Part shown: one piece after another, positions 51,566 to 58,850 of the stretch | How positions within the stretch are numbered: the first letter of the stretch is position 1 | How the letters are laid out: every line of letters begins with the position of its first letter | Source: a virus | DNA: 64,000 bases | Virus record (IMG/VR): IMGVR_UViG_3300036770_001877 | Span: 1-64,000 of that record | Strand: one strand, 5' to 3' | Translations under genes and position numbers: made by a program | The notes under the pieces: generated by a model | Told to the model about the DNA's origin: nothing | The model's database searches: none | Seen by the model: the letters and a program-made list of their open reading frames with translations, nothing else

Positions 51566-51793
51566 ATGTTCGTTGAGTTAGTCTGCACCTGCGGTGCATC
51601 AATGCAGTTCGAACAATCAAATAACGAAGACGCACTTTGGCTATTAACAAACAGATTTGTTGAATCACACACTTCATGCGGGTTTGTGAATAAACTGCAA
51701 TCTGATAGCCCAGATAAAACTGAACGATATGATTTAAAATTTAAGAGACGACCCCGTTTAGATGCGGGATACGAAGAGGACGAGGACGACTAA
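51566..51793 (+). CDS. Small zinc-binding-like protein (75 aa)
   Basis: An AGGAGG site precedes the ATG. The 75-residue protein starts FVELVCTCGASMQFEQ and has SHTSCGF in the middle, so CxC plus H..C may bind zinc. The C-terminus is strongly acidic (EEDEDD). A GTAAACTGTAAT element upstream resembles a -10 region, but no -35 box is evident. Confidence 0.55.
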   Translation: MFVELVCTCGASMQFEQSNNEDALWLLTNRFVESHTSCGFVNKLQSDSPDKTERYDLKFKRRPRLDAGYEEDEDD

Positions 51794-51794
51794 T

Positions 51795-52691
51795 ATGCTA
51801 GAGACGGCGGAGACCTCCTACTTCAGCGAGCCCGCCGCAGGTCTAGACCCCCGTCTGTTCCGCAACGGTAAGCTGATACCTAATGTTCGAAACACTATTT
51901 TAGAAGTCCTAATTAATTATATTAATTCCCGGTTTGCTGGTTCAAGTGGTTGGATGACAGCTTGGCTAGCCGGTTCAGGTGTTTCGTTTAATTGGGCCGC
52001 TCACAGGGAGCCCGCTGACCTAGACTGCCTTGTCGGCGTGGACTTCGCCAGATTTCGTGAAGCAAACCTGTCGTATTCGGGTTTGAGCAACAAAGAGATA
52101 GCCCAAATGTTTAATGAAGGGTTTAACGCTGACCTTCACCCAAAGACCAAAACATTCATGGATGCGTTTGAGCTGACCTTTTATGTGAACCAACGAGCCA
52201 ACATTGTAGAGCTAAAGCCTTACGCAGCATATTCCCTGATGTCCGATGACTGGACGGTTTTCCCTACAGCAGAGCGTATTGAAGAGAACCCTGTTTGGGA
52301 ACAGAAAGTGTTAAAAGATAAATCCACAGCTGTGGATATTTTAGGACGTTACGCAACTGCCATGTCTAAGTTGGAGACCGCTTCCTCTGACCCAGTTCGA
52401 GTAAATGCACGAAACGAGTTAAGGTTAGCCATGACCCAAGCCACTGCACTATACGAAGATATCCATTCTGGAAGAAAAGTAGCGTTTGGTGAATCTGGTG
52501 AAGGTTATAAAGATTTTAGTAATTATCGTTGGCAAGCCGGAAAAAGAACAGGTGTAGTTCAAGCATTGAAGCGTTTGAAAGAATCGCAAGAACAAGAAGC
52601 AAAAGTTTTTGCGGAGAAAACATACGGAGCTGAGTTACCTTCTGCTAATGTTCTGATACGTAGGGCGGCGTCTCAACGAGCCCAGCAGTAA
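51795..52691 (+). CDS. Nucleotidyltransferase (pol beta-like fold)
   Basis: The ATG at 51795 is preferred to an in-frame ATG at 51762 that overlaps the upstream gene. The 298-residue protein has AWLAGSGVSFNWAAHREPADLDCLVGVDF (about residues 58-87): a GS followed after 13 residues by DLD, the catalytic signature of the DNA polymerase beta-like nucleotidyltransferase superfamily. The third acidic residue may lie in ELTFYVN or ELKPY. The C-terminal half is helical. The substrate (nucleic acid, protein or antibiotic) is unknown. Confidence 0.65.
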   Translation: MLETAETSYFSEPAAGLDPRLFRNGKLIPNVRNTILEVLINYINSRFAGSSGWMTAWLAGSGVSFNWAAHREPADLDCLVGVDFARFREANLSYSGLSNKEIAQMFNEGFNADLHPKTKTFMDAFELTFYVNQRANIVELKPYAAYSLMSDDWTVFPTAERIEENPVWEQKVLKDKSTAVDILGRYATAMSKLETASSDPVRVNARNELRLAMTQATALYEDIHSGRKVAFGESGEGYKDFSNYRWQAGKRTGVVQALKRLKESQEQEAKVFAEKTYGAELPSANVLIRRAASQRAQQ

Positions 52692-52716
52692 CGACAACAG
52701 ATACGGAGCATAACTT

Positions 52717-53172
52717 GTGTCAATCATAGTGTTTGCGGACGGCGTAATCCGCACTGATACAAGAGTTCCAATCTTTGAAGGTATATCTGTTTATCATGCT
52801 TTAAATGCAGACGCTAAAGTTACGTTAGCTTTTGATGATGAAGAAGAAGCAGAGCGTTGGTGCAGAGAACACAAATTTTTAGAAGTTGATGACATATTAA
52901 GTAACGACAAATTTAAATTTGAACAAGATAAAAACTTTGCAAAGGTGAAGCACCTACAGTCTCAAGGTCCTGTATTTCTTGTAGTCACCGCTGATTTAGA
53001 TTTAGCTAAAAAATGTATTGAGCACGGAGTTAGAGTATTCCTGTTCTTACACCCAAAGTACATAAGTCATAAGTTCAGACCCGATAGTCGTGAGGGAATC
53101 CGGTCTTGGGCAGCAATACAGGAGGAGCTCGACCGCCAGATAGAGTTGCGTTCCGAGGATAAGCGGGCATGA
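52717..53172 (+). CDS. HAD-like fold protein
   Basis: The 151-residue protein from GTG has an N-terminal strand (IIVFADGVIRTDTRVPI) and a GPVFLVVTADLDLAKKCIEHGVRVFLFLHPKY segment, the order seen in HAD-like hydrolases or their degenerate relatives. The usual DxD nucleophile pair is not conserved: the place reads ADGV, so catalysis is doubtful. Similar proteins are common in actinophages. It overlaps the next gene by four bases. Confidence 0.55.
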   Translation: MSIIVFADGVIRTDTRVPIFEGISVYHALNADAKVTLAFDDEEEAERWCREHKFLEVDDILSNDKFKFEQDKNFAKVKHLQSQGPVFLVVTADLDLAKKCIEHGVRVFLFLHPKYISHKFRPDSREGIRSWAAIQEELDRQIELRSEDKRA

Positions 53173-54632
53173 ATATTATTTTTTTAGGGGCCGAAGTCCC
53201 CAGCAATCGAACCATCCTTACAGCTGCAGGTGCTAGCTGCGTGGGAGTTAGCTTTTGGGGCCTCCAGAAGCGCGGAATGCCTAAAACTAAAAAATACGAG
53301 CTAAAAAATTATTTTCTTGACGACGTCAGCGTGTATTTAATTCCAGGTTTACCCTCAAAGCAAACCTTCAGTAAGACTGAGCTAGACGACTTCGCCGCCG
53401 ACTACGAGCAGTTCGTGGCGGAGAACCTAGACCGCCTTTCAGGATTCATGGAGATAGACCACCCAGACATAGCCAAGCCTTTCATAGAGGAACAGCGCAT
53501 AACCAGTTGGGCTGATGTTCCAGAGGATAAGTTCTGGCCGGTATACCAGCTCGGAGAGGACCTAGAGTCCCTGTCAGTTCGGTATTTAAATGTGGCTATC
53601 CCAGGGCAATTAATAGAAAATGAGACCAAATTAATTACGGTAATGCGCCGTGCCCACCAGCAACATGGCACCACCTTCCACGCCATTGCAGCTGCAAAGC
53701 CGGACAACCTACGGCAGATGCCAGTTGAGACTGCCAGCACCCTATCGTGGCTATCGCCGATGATGCGGGGCGAAACGATAGTTTGGGACGGGTCGAAGTT
53801 AGTTCGCTATCCGAAACGGATGAAGGAACAAGCACGACCGCGTTACAAGAGCATATACGAGCGGGCTGGGCTAGACTTCGACAAGATTCTAGCCGACGAT
53901 GCCGTTGAGATTTCAAAGCTTGCGATATGGTCATACCTCCAGTATCAAGACTGGCACAACAAAACAGGACAGGACATAGTAACTATGAGTGAGTGGAGGG
54001 AAGTGGAGGAAAGTGGGGAAACTACCCCCAATGAAGTTACCATGAGGGGGGTCCCAATGCGGAAACTTGAACCCCGAAAACCAGAGGAAATGGGCGTACT
54101 TCCAGTCCTAAATGTTGAGATTTCAACCACGATTGAACCCGATGAAACAGGCAACCAAGTTATCAAAGAGGTGCCAGTACTTAGGTCAAGTGGAACCAGT
54201 TTACGGATGTGTGACACCTGCTTCGTGTCAGCTAATTGCCCCGCCTTTAAACCACAGAGTACCTGCGCTTTCAACCTTCCAGTAGAGGTAAAGACCAGAG
54301 AACAGTTGAAAGCACTAATCAATGCTTTACTTGAAATGCAGGGTCAAAGAGTGGCTTTCGCTAAGTTTAGCGAGGATTTGAACGGCGGTTATCCCGACCC
54401 AAACGTCGGGCAAGAGTTGGATAGATTTTTCAAAATGCTTAAAACCATCAAGGAATTGGATGACTCGCGGGAGTTCATTCGCATGACAGTTGAGCGTCAA
54501 GGAGCGGGCGGTGTACTATCCGCTATCTTCGGAGACAGGGCTCAGGCACTTAAAGAATTGCCCAATGAAGGGCTCAATGAGCACAAGACTAACGAGGTAA
54601 TTAAGAAGATAACGGATGAAGAGAAGGAGTAG
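53169..54632 (+). CDS. Possible TGT/DpdA-like TIM-barrel protein
   Basis: The 487-residue protein has an N-terminal part of about 270 residues whose pattern recalls tRNA-guanine transglycosylase-like barrels such as DpdA: GVSFWGLQKRG, DFAADYEQFVAENLDRLSGFMEID, VYQLGEDLESLSVRYLNVAI, and TASTLSWLSPMMRGETIVWDG (a TSW-type motif near residue 200). Residues 345-370 form a Cys cluster (CDTCFVSANCPAF ... STC), possibly zinc-binding. Catalytic aspartates are not securely identified. If correct, it would exchange guanine for a 7-deazaguanine in nucleic acid. This is an inference from a pattern, not a firm match. Confidence 0.4.
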   Translation: MNIIFLGAEVPSNRTILTAAGASCVGVSFWGLQKRGMPKTKKYELKNYFLDDVSVYLIPGLPSKQTFSKTELDDFAADYEQFVAENLDRLSGFMEIDHPDIAKPFIEEQRITSWADVPEDKFWPVYQLGEDLESLSVRYLNVAIPGQLIENETKLITVMRRAHQQHGTTFHAIAAAKPDNLRQMPVETASTLSWLSPMMRGETIVWDGSKLVRYPKRMKEQARPRYKSIYERAGLDFDKILADDAVEISKLAIWSYLQYQDWHNKTGQDIVTMSEWREVEESGETTPNEVTMRGVPMRKLEPRKPEEMGVLPVLNVEISTTIEPDETGNQVIKEVPVLRSSGTSLRMCDTCFVSANCPAFKPQSTCAFNLPVEVKTREQLKALINALLEMQGQRVAFAKFSEDLNGGYPDPNVGQELDRFFKMLKTIKELDDSREFIRMTVERQGAGGVLSAIFGDRAQALKELPNEGLNEHKTNEVIKKITDEEKE

Positions 54633-54972
54633 TACATAGTAACTATGAGCACCGAAAACGATATGGAACAGGGTAGTCCTGAGACGATACTACAAGAAGC
54701 ACAAAGATTAGTTACTTCAGATAGGAATGAGGCGTATGACCATCCCTATGATAACTTCACTCGCATAGCCCAGATATGGTCTGCGATTCTAGGAATTAAG
54801 GTTTCGTACCGACAAGTAGCCTTGTGTATGGATGGGGTCAAGTTAGCCCGAGAAGCGTACAAGTCAAAGCGGGATAACCGTATTGACGGCGCGGGATATT
54901 GGCTAGCCCTTGACATGGCGATTCAGGAAGAGGAACGTCGCAAGGGCTTATAGCAAGACAAGACATAGTAAC
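53974..54972 (+). repeat. Dispersed ACATAGTAAC elements
   Basis: The 16-mer ACATAGTAACTATGAG occurs identically at 53974-53989 and 54634-54649, and its first ten bases recur at 54963-54972. CATAGTAACTATG is a palindrome around a central A. The second copy contains the start codon of the gene at 54645, and the third overlaps a candidate promoter of the ribonucleotide reductase gene. Confidence 0.6.
54645..54953 (+). CDS. DUF6378 (MazG-like) protein
   Basis: The 102-residue protein matches DUF6378: ETILQEAQRLVTSDRNEAYDHPYDNFTRIAQIWSAILG, then VALCMDGVKLAREAYKSKRDNRIDGAGY. These small helical proteins resemble MazG/dUTPase-like all-alpha NTP hydrolases and may cleanse or balance nucleotide pools, which fits the ribonucleotide reductase downstream. 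The start lies inside a palindrome. An in-frame ATG at 54663 is an alternative start. Confidence 0.75.
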   Translation: MSTENDMEQGSPETILQEAQRLVTSDRNEAYDHPYDNFTRIAQIWSAILGIKVSYRQVALCMDGVKLAREAYKSKRDNRIDGAGYWLALDMAIQEEERRKGL

Positions 54973-54997
54973 AACCTTCTTCCTCAAAATATATAAA
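54968..54997 (+). promoter_or_regulatory. Candidate promoter of the ribonucleotide reductase gene
   Basis: GTAACA (54968-54973) and TATAAA (54992-54997) are 18 bases apart, giving four and five matches to the sigma70-type consensus boxes. AAGGAGAG follows before the ATG at 55031. The -35 overlaps the third ACATAGTAAC element. Confidence 0.4.
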
Positions 54998-55030
54998 CTG
55001 TAAGACCCCATACCATTACAAGGAGAGAAC

Positions 55031-57067
55031 ATGGCTATTTCGTTTAATTTATCTTCAGATTTCGTAGATTCATACAGAGGCAAGCAAGTGCCATGGGGAT
55101 ACAAGGATGCCGCGGGTAACGCCTTAGGTGAGATTACCTTCCTGCGTACCTACTCCCGCCTAAAAGAGGATGGAACCAAAGAGACTTGGGTAGATGTCTG
55201 CGAGCGGGTAATCAACGGGATGTACTCCTTACAGAAAGACCATTGTAAGTCGAACCGATTGCCGTGGAACGATAGCAAGGCACAGGCATCAGCGAAGGAA
55301 GCCTTCGACCGCATGTTCAACTTGAAGTGGACACCGCCGGGGCGAGGTCTATGGGTGATGGGCACACCGTTGGTGAACGAACAGAAGAATAGTGCCGCCC
55401 TACAAAACTGCGCCTTTGTGTCCACCAACTCGATGACCAAAGCAGACCCGTCTAAACCATTTGCCTTCCTCATGGAAGCGTCCATGCTTGGAGTGGGTGT
55501 TGGCTTCGATGACAAGGGAGCCGATAAGGAGTTCATGGTCTATGAGCCTAGTGGCGCACCAGCGTTGATTGTGATTGCAGACACCAGAGAGGGATGGGTC
55601 GAGTCCACCGCTATATTGATAAATTCGTATTTAAAGCCCGACCAACCAGTATATGAATTTGATTATTCGCTAATTAGAAAGGCTGGAGAGCCTATCCGTA
55701 CATTTGGAGGCACAGCTGCCGGGCCAGAGCCGCTAATGAGACTACATGCTTCTATATCCAAAATATTTAAAAAGCGCGTTGGAAATATTTTAACTCGTAC
55801 CGATATTGCAGATTTAGGCAATTTAATAGGAGTATGTGTTGTCTCCGGCAACGTCCGCCGCAGTGCGGAGCTACTGCTCGGTAGGCTAGAGGATGACAAC
55901 TTCCTGAACTTGAAGAACCCTTCTGTGTACCCCGAGCGCAACTCATACAACCCTGACGAGCCTGGCTGGGCATGGATGTCAAACAATTCTGTCGAGGTAT
56001 CGGTAGGCGATGACCTAACTAAAATCGTAGATGGAATCAGGTTAAATGGCGAGCCCGGCGTTGTGTGGATGGATGTTACCCGCAAGTATGGTCGCCTCAT
56101 TGACCCACCTAACAACAAGGACTGGCGTGCTGTTGGATACAACCCCTGCGCCGAGCAATCCCTTGAATCGTTTGAGTGTTGTACGCTGGTCGAGACCTAC
56201 TTGAATCGCCACGATAGCCTTGATGATTTCAAGCGAACTCTCAAGTTTGCCTATCTGTACGCAAAGACGGTTACTCTTCTTCCGACTCATTGGGAAGAAA
56301 CGAACGCTATCATGCAAAGAAATAGAAGAATCGGAACTTCAATTTCTGGTATTGCTAATTTCGCAGACCGAAAAGGCATCCCTGTCCTGAAGGAGTGGAT
56401 GGACGCTGGCTACGCAGTAATCCAAAACTATGACAAAGGCTACTCCGAGTGGCTGGGAATCCGTGAATCAATAAAGATGACAACGGTGAAACCAAGCGGA
56501 ACTGTGTCAATCCTTGCTGGTGAATCTCCTGGGGTTCATTGGACTCCTGGCGGTCAATACTTCCTTCGAGCCATTAGGTTTTCGAACGAGGACGCCATGC
56601 TTCCGTTGTTCAAAATGGCAAACTATACTGTCGAGCCTGCTAGTGAATCACCCAAGACTACCTCAGTAGTTTTCTTTCCTGTTGAATCTGACTCAAAGCG
56701 TTCTGAGAAAGATGTAACCATATTTGAAAAAATGTCTCTTGCTTCTATGGCTCAACGGCATTGGTCTGACAACTCAGTTTCGGTTACTGTCTCGTTTAAT
56801 CAGGAAAATGAAGGCGAGCATATTGGTACTGTGCTACACATGTTCGACGGGCAGCTGAAGACTGTCTCCTTCTTACCTATGGGAAATACTGTTTATCCTC
56901 AAATGCCTTATACTCAAATAAATAAAGAGGACTACGAGGAGTATAAATATAAATTGTTCCCAATAGATTTCTCTGGAATCTACGATGGTCTGGGCTCAGA
57001 TGCTATCGGTGAAGCGTATTGTACAACTGACGCTTGCGAGATTAAATTGATAAAGGATAATCAATGA
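55031..57067 (+). CDS. nrdJ: Class II (B12-dependent) ribonucleoside-triphosphate reductase
   Basis: The 678-residue monomeric enzyme has the reductase active-site set: C127 (QNCAF), N371-C373-E375 in NPCAEQ, a second cysteine at C384 (ECCTLVE), and a C-terminal CTTDAC dithiol. Spacing matches the Lactobacillus-type adenosylcobalamin-dependent RTPR (C408, E410, C419 and a C-x4-C tail). It reduces ribonucleotides with a 5'-deoxyadenosyl radical and needs no small subunit, so the phage depends on host B12. It is the last large gene before the convergent junction. Confidence 0.93.
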   Translation: MAISFNLSSDFVDSYRGKQVPWGYKDAAGNALGEITFLRTYSRLKEDGTKETWVDVCERVINGMYSLQKDHCKSNRLPWNDSKAQASAKEAFDRMFNLKWTPPGRGLWVMGTPLVNEQKNSAALQNCAFVSTNSMTKADPSKPFAFLMEASMLGVGVGFDDKGADKEFMVYEPSGAPALIVIADTREGWVESTAILINSYLKPDQPVYEFDYSLIRKAGEPIRTFGGTAAGPEPLMRLHASISKIFKKRVGNILTRTDIADLGNLIGVCVVSGNVRRSAELLLGRLEDDNFLNLKNPSVYPERNSYNPDEPGWAWMSNNSVEVSVGDDLTKIVDGIRLNGEPGVVWMDVTRKYGRLIDPPNNKDWRAVGYNPCAEQSLESFECCTLVETYLNRHDSLDDFKRTLKFAYLYAKTVTLLPTHWEETNAIMQRNRRIGTSISGIANFADRKGIPVLKEWMDAGYAVIQNYDKGYSEWLGIRESIKMTTVKPSGTVSILAGESPGVHWTPGGQYFLRAIRFSNEDAMLPLFKMANYTVEPASESPKTTSVVFFPVESDSKRSEKDVTIFEKMSLASMAQRHWSDNSVSVTVSFNQENEGEHIGTVLHMFDGQLKTVSFLPMGNTVYPQMPYTQINKEDYEEYKYKLFPIDFSGIYDGLGSDAIGEAYCTTDACEIKLIKDNQ

Positions 57068-57231
57068 AGCGGATAATCAAGAACGCAGATGAACAAGACG
57101 CATATACTTTTGCTCGCAAGTTCTACTGCTACCTATCTAGACCGGGTATAGTAAAAAAGATTAAGCGTAGGACTCACAAGCGCGAGCGCAGAGAATCTAA
57201 ACGCTGGATAACTGAACAACTAAATGATTAG
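57064..57231 (+). CDS. Small basic hypothetical protein (55 aa)
   Basis: The ATG overlaps the reductase stop (ATGA). The 55-residue product is strongly basic (KKIKRRTHKRERRESKRWITEQL) with a short aromatic segment (FYCYLSRPG). The coupling supports translation. It is the last plus-strand gene. The function is unknown. Confidence 0.6.
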   Translation: MKRIIKNADEQDAYTFARKFYCYLSRPGIVKKIKRRTHKRERRESKRWITEQLND

Positions 57232-57232
57232 T

Positions 57233-57278
57233 TAGTCTGCCGTTGGCTTCTCTCTTGTAAGCATTAAACGGCAGGCTA
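57233..57278. terminator. Large hairpin between convergent operons
   Basis: A 12-bp stem (57233-57244 with 57267-57278, one G-U pair) encloses a smaller GCTT/AAGC stem. It lies two bases after the last plus-strand stop and four bases before the last minus-strand stop, so it probably ends transcription in both directions, although T tracts are weak. Confidence 0.65.
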
Positions 57279-57282
57279 AACG

Positions 57283-57381
57283 CTACTCATCTTCTTCGTC
57301 GTCAGTTTCTTCGTAAATGTCGTCGTCCTCTATGTTGGGCGTAGGTCTCTCCCATAGAGGTTCAGGGATTATGAAACTCAT
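57283..57381 (-). CDS. Acidic mini-protein (32 aa)
   Basis: The 32-residue product (SFIIPEPLWERPTPNIEDDDIYEETDDEEDE) is Asp/Glu-rich in its second half. Its ATG overlaps the stop of the upstream minus-strand gene (ATGA), which supports translation. The function is unknown. Confidence 0.5.
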   Translation of the reverse strand: MSFIIPEPLWERPTPNIEDDDIYEETDDEEDE

Positions 57382-57635
57382 ACTCTTACTTCAGTATGGT
57401 TTCTCATGCTCAATGGCTTCCCTTCGGGATTAGCCGAGGTAACTTCCCAAGTTAGTCGAGAGCGACCAATTTGTTCAGCGCACCACTTCTTTGCTTTTGC
57501 GCTGGTTGTCCATGCCGAGCAATTAGCCTTTTGGCTTTTGCCTTCGCGGTCTTTGGCGTTGTATTCAGCGAGCCATGCGCCACCCTTCTCAGGGTTCTTT
57601 CCTACTGTGAAGTAGTAGTGTAGTTTGTCTGTCAT
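57378..57635 (-). CDS. Hypothetical protein (85 aa)
   Basis: The 85-residue protein has an N-terminal KLHYYFTVGKNPEKGGAWLAEYNAKDREGKSQ and a C-terminal TTSAKAKKWCAEQIGRSRLTWEVTSANPEGKPL. A GAGAAAGAGAG purine-rich site precedes the ATG on the minus strand. It looks like a compact alpha/beta protein. No family was recognised. Confidence 0.6.
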   Translation of the reverse strand: MTDKLHYYFTVGKNPEKGGAWLAEYNAKDREGKSQKANCSAWTTSAKAKKWCAEQIGRSRLTWEVTSANPEGKPLSMRNHTEVRV

Positions 57636-57701
57636 GTGCCTGTATCTCTCTTTCTCGATTAGGTAAGGCGGATAAATACTACCACCATGCGAACATGCGT
57701 T

Positions 57702-57857
57702 CTATTTCTCGTCTAGTATTCGGTATTCAACTTCGTCTAATAAATTATTTTCTAACGAGTGCCTCTTGGCATACCACATCTCTGCTGTCATCTCCTGGAA
57801 CCACTCAACGGGGTCAAGCTCATTGGGAGTGCTTATCTCCACCATTATAGTTTTCAT
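57702..57857 (-). CDS. Small hypothetical protein (51 aa)
   Basis: The 51-residue acidic product (KTIMVEISTPNELDPVEWFQEMTAEMWYAKRHSL ... EYRILDEK) starts at an ATG preceded by AAAGAGAGAAAC on the minus strand. It lies in a gap that has no other coding candidate. The function is unknown. Confidence 0.55.
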   Translation of the reverse strand: MKTIMVEISTPNELDPVEWFQEMTAEMWYAKRHSLENNLLDEVEYRILDEK

Positions 57858-57922
57858 ATATTTGTTTCTCTCTTTCTCTCTCTTTTACTGTATTAAATTG
57901 CTACTTCCTTACTACTCCTGCT

Positions 57923-58429
57923 TTATACCCCGGTGCGGTCCGGCGGCGGGCTATTTTTTGTGACCCAGAAATAGGGTAGGTCAGAGGGTATTCCACTAAA
58001 ATAAACGGAGTAATAATTTATATCTTTTCTCAACAAGTTTGATTTATGGCTAGTGTGTAATCTCTCCTCTCCAAGCCAGATGGGTGCTCTCTTGCTACCG
58101 CTACATGACTCGGGAAAATACTTACCCATATCGGTTATCTTTTGGCGCAGGGTGTCTTTGTATCCTCTGCTAATCCACTCATCACATATCGCTTGACCAT
58201 ACTCGATAAGACTATCTTCATGCCCGCACCACATAAGCACCGCAGGGTGGTTGCGCCACCCTTTCGTCATGCCCGCGAGCACCCTGAGTATCTGATAAGC
58301 CTCAACCCTTTGTTTGCCTAGACGCTTGTTATCCAATACCTGAGCGCACTCGGAAAAGTTTGGGTAGGGCAGGAAAGTCTGAATAGTTAGACCTGACCTT
58401 CTACGCGGGTAGTCATACACCGAGCGCAC
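57923..58429 (-). CDS. Pyrimidine-dimer DNA glycosylase-family protein
   Basis: The 168-residue protein carries QTFLPYPNFSECAQVLDNKRLGKQRVEAYQILRVL, GWRNHPAVLMWCGHEDSLIEYGQAICDEW and WLGEERLHTSHKSNLL. This is the MSMEG_6728-type relative of the pyrimidine-dimer glycosylase family (Pyr_excise) found in actinobacteria and phages, so repair of UV photolesions is likely. The start is uncertain: GTG 58429 and 58420 are in frame, and family homology begins near an ATT about 48 bases further in. It overlaps the upstream gene in either case. Confidence 0.78.
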   Translation of the reverse strand: MRSVYDYPRRRSGLTIQTFLPYPNFSECAQVLDNKRLGKQRVEAYQILRVLAGMTKGWRNHPAVLMWCGHEDSLIEYGQAICDEWISRGYKDTLRQKITDMGKYFPESCSGSKRAPIWLGEERLHTSHKSNLLRKDINYYSVYFSGIPSDLPYFWVTKNSPPPDRTGV

Positions 58430-58566
58430 TCGACTTGTGTTACTCCGTCGCTCATCAGGTATCGGGTGTCTGTAACTTCCCCGTGTTCATTGTAAGTATG
58501 TCTATTCCATATTGCTTCTAAGACATTGAACACTTCAACATTGTCACACTCTAGGCATTTCGGCAT
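58387..58566 (-). CDS. Small zinc-ribbon protein (59 aa)
   Basis: The 59-residue protein has CLEC (residues 4-7) and CARC (47-50) pairs, a zinc ribbon, with a hydrophobic helix between (EVFNVLEAIWNRH). It overlaps neighbours on both sides by several bases, as the whole minus-strand block does. The function is unknown. Confidence 0.6.
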   Translation of the reverse strand: MPKCLECDNVEVFNVLEAIWNRHTYNEHGEVTDTRYLMSDGVTQVECARCMTTRVEGQV

Positions 58567-58669
58567 TGGACTCCCCCTCTATACACTCGAAGCAGACTTC
58601 TACCTGCTTGTTGTTTTCTTTTACCGATACTGTCTGAACACCATAACTAGAGCAGAAATCACATATCAT
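58544..58669 (-). CDS. Small zinc-ribbon protein (41 aa)
   Basis: The 41-residue product has CDFC (3-6) and CFEC (26-29) pairs around a short beta segment (VQTVSVKENNKQVEV), a minimal zinc ribbon. Its ATG overlaps the previous stop (TAATG) and its end overlaps the next gene by 23 bases. Confidence 0.6.
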   Translation of the reverse strand: MICDFCSSYGVQTVSVKENNKQVEVCFECIEGESNAEMPRV

Positions 58670-58830
58670 TAGTAATCCCACACTTCATTGTCGTTGTCAT
58701 TGTTTTCGGATAGGAAAAAGTCGGTCATACACTTTGGACAATTTCCGTTTGTTGTGATAGTGACGGGCGATAAGCACCCGTCACACCACATTTCACTATT
58801 ATCGCGCTTGCGTTTTGCCATACGCGCCAT
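58669..58830 (-). CDS. Small zinc-ribbon protein (53 aa)
   Basis: The 53-residue product has CDGC (16-19) and CPKC (31-34) pairs followed by an acidic tail (ENNDNDNEVWDY). Its stop overlaps the next start. A second in-frame ATG at 58821 could be used instead. Three adjacent zinc-ribbon mini-genes are unusual. Confidence 0.6.
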   Translation of the reverse strand: MARMAKRKRDNSEMWCDGCLSPVTITTNGNCPKCMTDFFLSENNDNDNEVWDY

Positions 58831-58834
58831 AATA

Positions 58835-58850
58835 GTTACTCACAAGTAAC
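58835..58850. repeat. Perfect short inverted repeat at the VWA gene end
   Basis: GTTACT and AGTAAC are separated by four bases (CACA), forming a 6-bp stem across the VWA stop codon. On the minus strand it sits just before the zinc-ribbon gene start. It could modulate translation of that gene. Confidence 0.5.

Noticed and set aside
53169-54632. Calling the 487-residue protein a firm DpdA
   Set aside because: Catalytic residues could not be assigned and no preQ0 pathway genes are nearby, so it is kept as a possibility only.
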